Shown piece by piece: positions 4,289 to 5,569 of a DNA stretch of 5,569 bases. The notes under the pieces were generated by a model, which searched no databases, was not told where the DNA came from, and saw only the letters and a program-made list of their open reading frames with translations. Position numbers and translations under genes: made by a program. Positions within the stretch are counted from its first letter, which is position 1. Each line of letters opens with the position of its first letter. The stretch comes from Elusimicrobia bacterium RIFCSPLOWO2_01_FULL_59_12 (lineage in GTDB: Bacteria > Elusimicrobiota > Elusimicrobia > 2-01-FULL-59-12): assembly GCA_001800075.1 (NCBI GenBank), contig MGUR01000042.1, positions 6,720 to 12,288 on the forward strand. The letters are read 5' to 3'.

Positions 4289-5569
4289 ATGGAAGCCGCT
4301 TTTCCCCCCCAGGGGTTCAAAGGCCTTCGCGTCGTCTCTTTCGAGAGCCGCCGAAGCGGGCAGATGGCCGACCTCATCCAGCGCAACGGCGGCGAGGCGA
4401 TCGTCGCCCCCTCGATGCGCGAAATCCCCTTGGAAGACAACACAGAGGCCCTTGCGTTCGGCGAGAAGCTCCTGCGCGGGGAGTTCGACCTGGTCGTCTG
4501 GATGACCGGCGCGGGGACCCGCACCCTCCTTGAGGTCCTGAAAACAAAATACCCCCTTGAACAAATCAAAGAAGCCCTGTCCAAAACCGTCCTGGCCTCG
4601 CGGGGGCCGAAATCCGTGGTTGTCCTTAATGAAGCCGGCCTGCCCCCCCAGATCCGCGGAGCGGAACCCAACACGTGGAAAGAACTCCTCACGGCCATTG
4701 AAGAACACGGGTCCGTCAAAGGGAAACGCATTGCCGTCCAGGAATACGGCGTTGCCAGCAAAGAATTCATCGACGGCTTGGTGAAGCGGGGCGCCCGGGT
4801 GACGCGCGTCCCGGTGTACCGCTGGGCCCTCCCGGAGGACACCGGCCCGCTCCGGAAAGCCCTGAAAATCGTCGCGGCCGGCCGGGCGGACGTGGCTTTG
4901 TTCACCAGCGCCACCCAGATCTCGAACGTTCTTCAACTCGCCCAGGAAGAAGGCATTGAAAAGGAATTCCGAAAGGGCCTCTCTCGCATGGTCGTGGCCT
5001 CCGTAGGCCCGGTCTGCACGCAGTTCCTGGACGAATACGGCGTCCCGGTGGACATCGAGCCGGAACACCCCAAAATGGGCAACCTGGTGCTGGAAGCCAG
5101 CCGACGGGGCCCAGACTTGCTTCAGAAAAAACGACGCGGGGACGCGCAGACGCCGGGATCCCAAAAGGATAAAAAAAAAGCCCTGACGATTGATTTCAAT
5201 GCGGTCTCCCCGCCTCTCCGCGTCTCCGCGTCCCCCCTCCCTAATAGCCCCTTCCTGAAAGCCTGCCGCCTTGAACCGGCCCCCTACACCCCGATCTGGC
5301 TGATGCGGCAGGCCGGCCGGTACATGAAGGAATACCGCACCCTTCGCGAGCAACACGGCTTTCTGGACCTCTGCAAAGATTCCGATCTGGCCTGCGAGGT
5401 GACGGTCTACGCGGTCCAACGATTGGGGGTGGACGCCGCGATCATCTTTTCCGATATTTTGGTTCTGCTCGAACCCATGGGATTAAAGCTGGAATATGCC
5501 CAAGGCGACGGCCCGGTGATCCATAACCCTGTCCGGACCGCCCGGGATATCGAGGCCCTGCGAACCGTG
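4289..5569 (+). CDS. hemDE: HemD-HemE fusion: uroporphyrinogen-III synthase / uroporphyrinogen decarboxylase (3' end beyond window)
   Basis: One frame of 427 codons runs without a stop from the ATG at 4289 to the window end. Residues about 10-278 match uroporphyrinogen-III synthase, which cyclises hydroxymethylbilane with ring D inversion. Visible family features are the SFESRRSGQMADLI opening (17-30), ASRGPKS (103-109), VQEYG (150-154), FTSATQISN (205-213) and ASVGPVCTQFL (237-247). Residues about 279-318 are a basic, low-complexity linker. From residue 319 the sequence is uroporphyrinogen decarboxylase, which removes four acetate carboxyls to form coproporphyrinogen III. It shows IWLMRQAGRYMKEYR with the substrate arginines R340 and R344, and FSDIL with the catalytic aspartate D389. 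About 108 of a usual ~340 HemE residues are inside the window. HemE has no methionine near its expected N-terminus, supporting a real fusion rather than adjacent genes. The start lacks a Shine-Dalgarno site; an in-frame ATG at 4280 is an alternative. An in-frame TGA at 4241 limits further extension. The linker DNA is a repeat array with an A9 run. Confidence 0.9.
   Translation, partial: MEAAFPPQGFKGLRVVSFESRRSGQMADLIQRNGGEAIVAPSMREIPLEDNTEALAFGEKLLRGEFDLVVWMTGAGTRTLLEVLKTKYPLEQIKEALSKTVLASRGPKSVVVLNEAGLPPQIRGAEPNTWKELLTAIEEHGSVKGKRIAVQEYGVASKEFIDGLVKRGARVTRVPVYRWALPEDTGPLRKALKIVAAGRADVALFTSATQISNVLQLAQEEGIEKEFRKGLSRMVVASVGPVCTQFLDEYGVPVDIEPEHPKMGNLVLEASRRGPDLLQKKRRGDAQTPGSQKDKKKALTIDFNAVSPPLRVSASPLPNSPFLKACRLEPAPYTPIWLMRQAGRYMKEYRTLREQHGFLDLCKDSDLACEVTVYAVQRLGVDAAIIFSDILVLLEPMGLKLEYAQGDGPVIHNPVRTARDIEALRTV
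5136..5235. repeat. Inverted octanucleotide array inside the hemD-hemE linker
   Basis: Three plus-strand octamers start at 5136, 5144 and 5152 (GCGGGGAC, GCGCAGAC and the more diverged GCCGGGAT). After a 44-base spacer, four inverted octamers start at 5204, 5212, 5220 and 5228 (for example GCGTCTCC, GCGTCCCC). The period is eight bases on both sides. The best arms, 5138-5153 and 5220-5235, are complementary at 15 of 16 positions and would form a GC-rich stem enclosing a 66-base loop. The array codes for the low-complexity linker between the HemD and HemE domains. It has the same layout as the array at 1660-1728, though the unit sequence differs. Confidence 0.72.
5171..5179 (+). other. A9 homopolymer: candidate slippage site
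   Basis: Nine adenines read AAA AAA AAA (Lys295-Lys297) in the zero frame. Loss of one A, or a +1 shift, leads to TGA at 5184-5186; gain of one A, or a -1 shift, leads to TGA at 5191-5193. Either event would end the protein just after the HemD domain. Runs of nine adenines are long enough for bacterial RNA polymerase slippage, as known for Thermus thermophilus dnaX. Whether slippage occurs here is inference. The run is also a classic place for a sequencing indel. Confidence 0.45.

Noticed and set aside
5101..5250. Two separate adjacent genes, hemD then hemE
   Set aside because: No zero-frame stop occurs between the domains and no start codon with a ribosome site precedes the HemE segment at residue 319; a sequencing indel in the A9 run remains the main way this could be wrong.
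4184..5419. Long minus-strand frame (411 codons) opposite hemDE
   Set aside because: It is antisense to a clear HemD-HemE coding frame; the translation is rich in Gly, Arg, His and Phe with no recognisable domain, as expected for the shadow of a GC-rich gene.

Overview
The window is GC-rich bacterial DNA. It carries three complete or near-complete coding blocks plus one partial gene. No rRNA, tRNA, CRISPR, transposase or phage gene is visible. The gene set (an IPT/TIG-like surface-type protein, an M1 aminopeptidase with HEAT repeats, a codon-independent release factor homologue and a haem-pathway fusion) suits a free-living or environmental Gram-negative-type bacterium, possibly from an uncultivated phylum such as Elusimicrobiota or Omnitrophota. 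That placement is a weak impression from gene architecture and repeat style, not something the sequence proves.

Layout. Bases 1-1142 (+) hold the 3' part of a gene for a protein of four repeats of about 95 residues that look like IPT/TIG beta-sandwich units. A dispersed palindromic repeat (1148-1242) separates it from the convergent minus-strand genes. Reading leftwards on the minus strand, an M1-family aminopeptidase with a C-terminal HEAT scaffold (stop at 1716, preferred TTG start at 4187) is followed 61 bases later by a small GGQ release-factor-like protein (1654 to 1250). The gap between these two is filled by a symmetric array of octanucleotides, four in one orientation and four inverted, and this array supplies the aminopeptidase stop codon. 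To the right, a compact divergent intergenic region (4188-4288) separates the aminopeptidase from a plus-strand gene that runs off the window end.

The plus-strand gene is one uninterrupted frame encoding uroporphyrinogen-III synthase (HemD) followed by the N-terminal third of uroporphyrinogen decarboxylase (HemE). The two enzymes catalyse consecutive steps of tetrapyrrole synthesis, so a fusion makes functional sense. The linker DNA is unusual. It is a second inverted octanucleotide array (5136-5235), and its central spacer holds a run of nine adenines. Both alternative frames after this run stop within five codons, so slippage there would release free HemD while the zero frame gives HemD-HemE.

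The most interesting signals are the in-frame HemD-HemE fusion, the A9 tract that could tune fused versus free HemD, and two inverted arrays with the same 8-base period at gene ends or junctions, which suggest a dispersed element or process that reshapes gene 3' ends in this genome.
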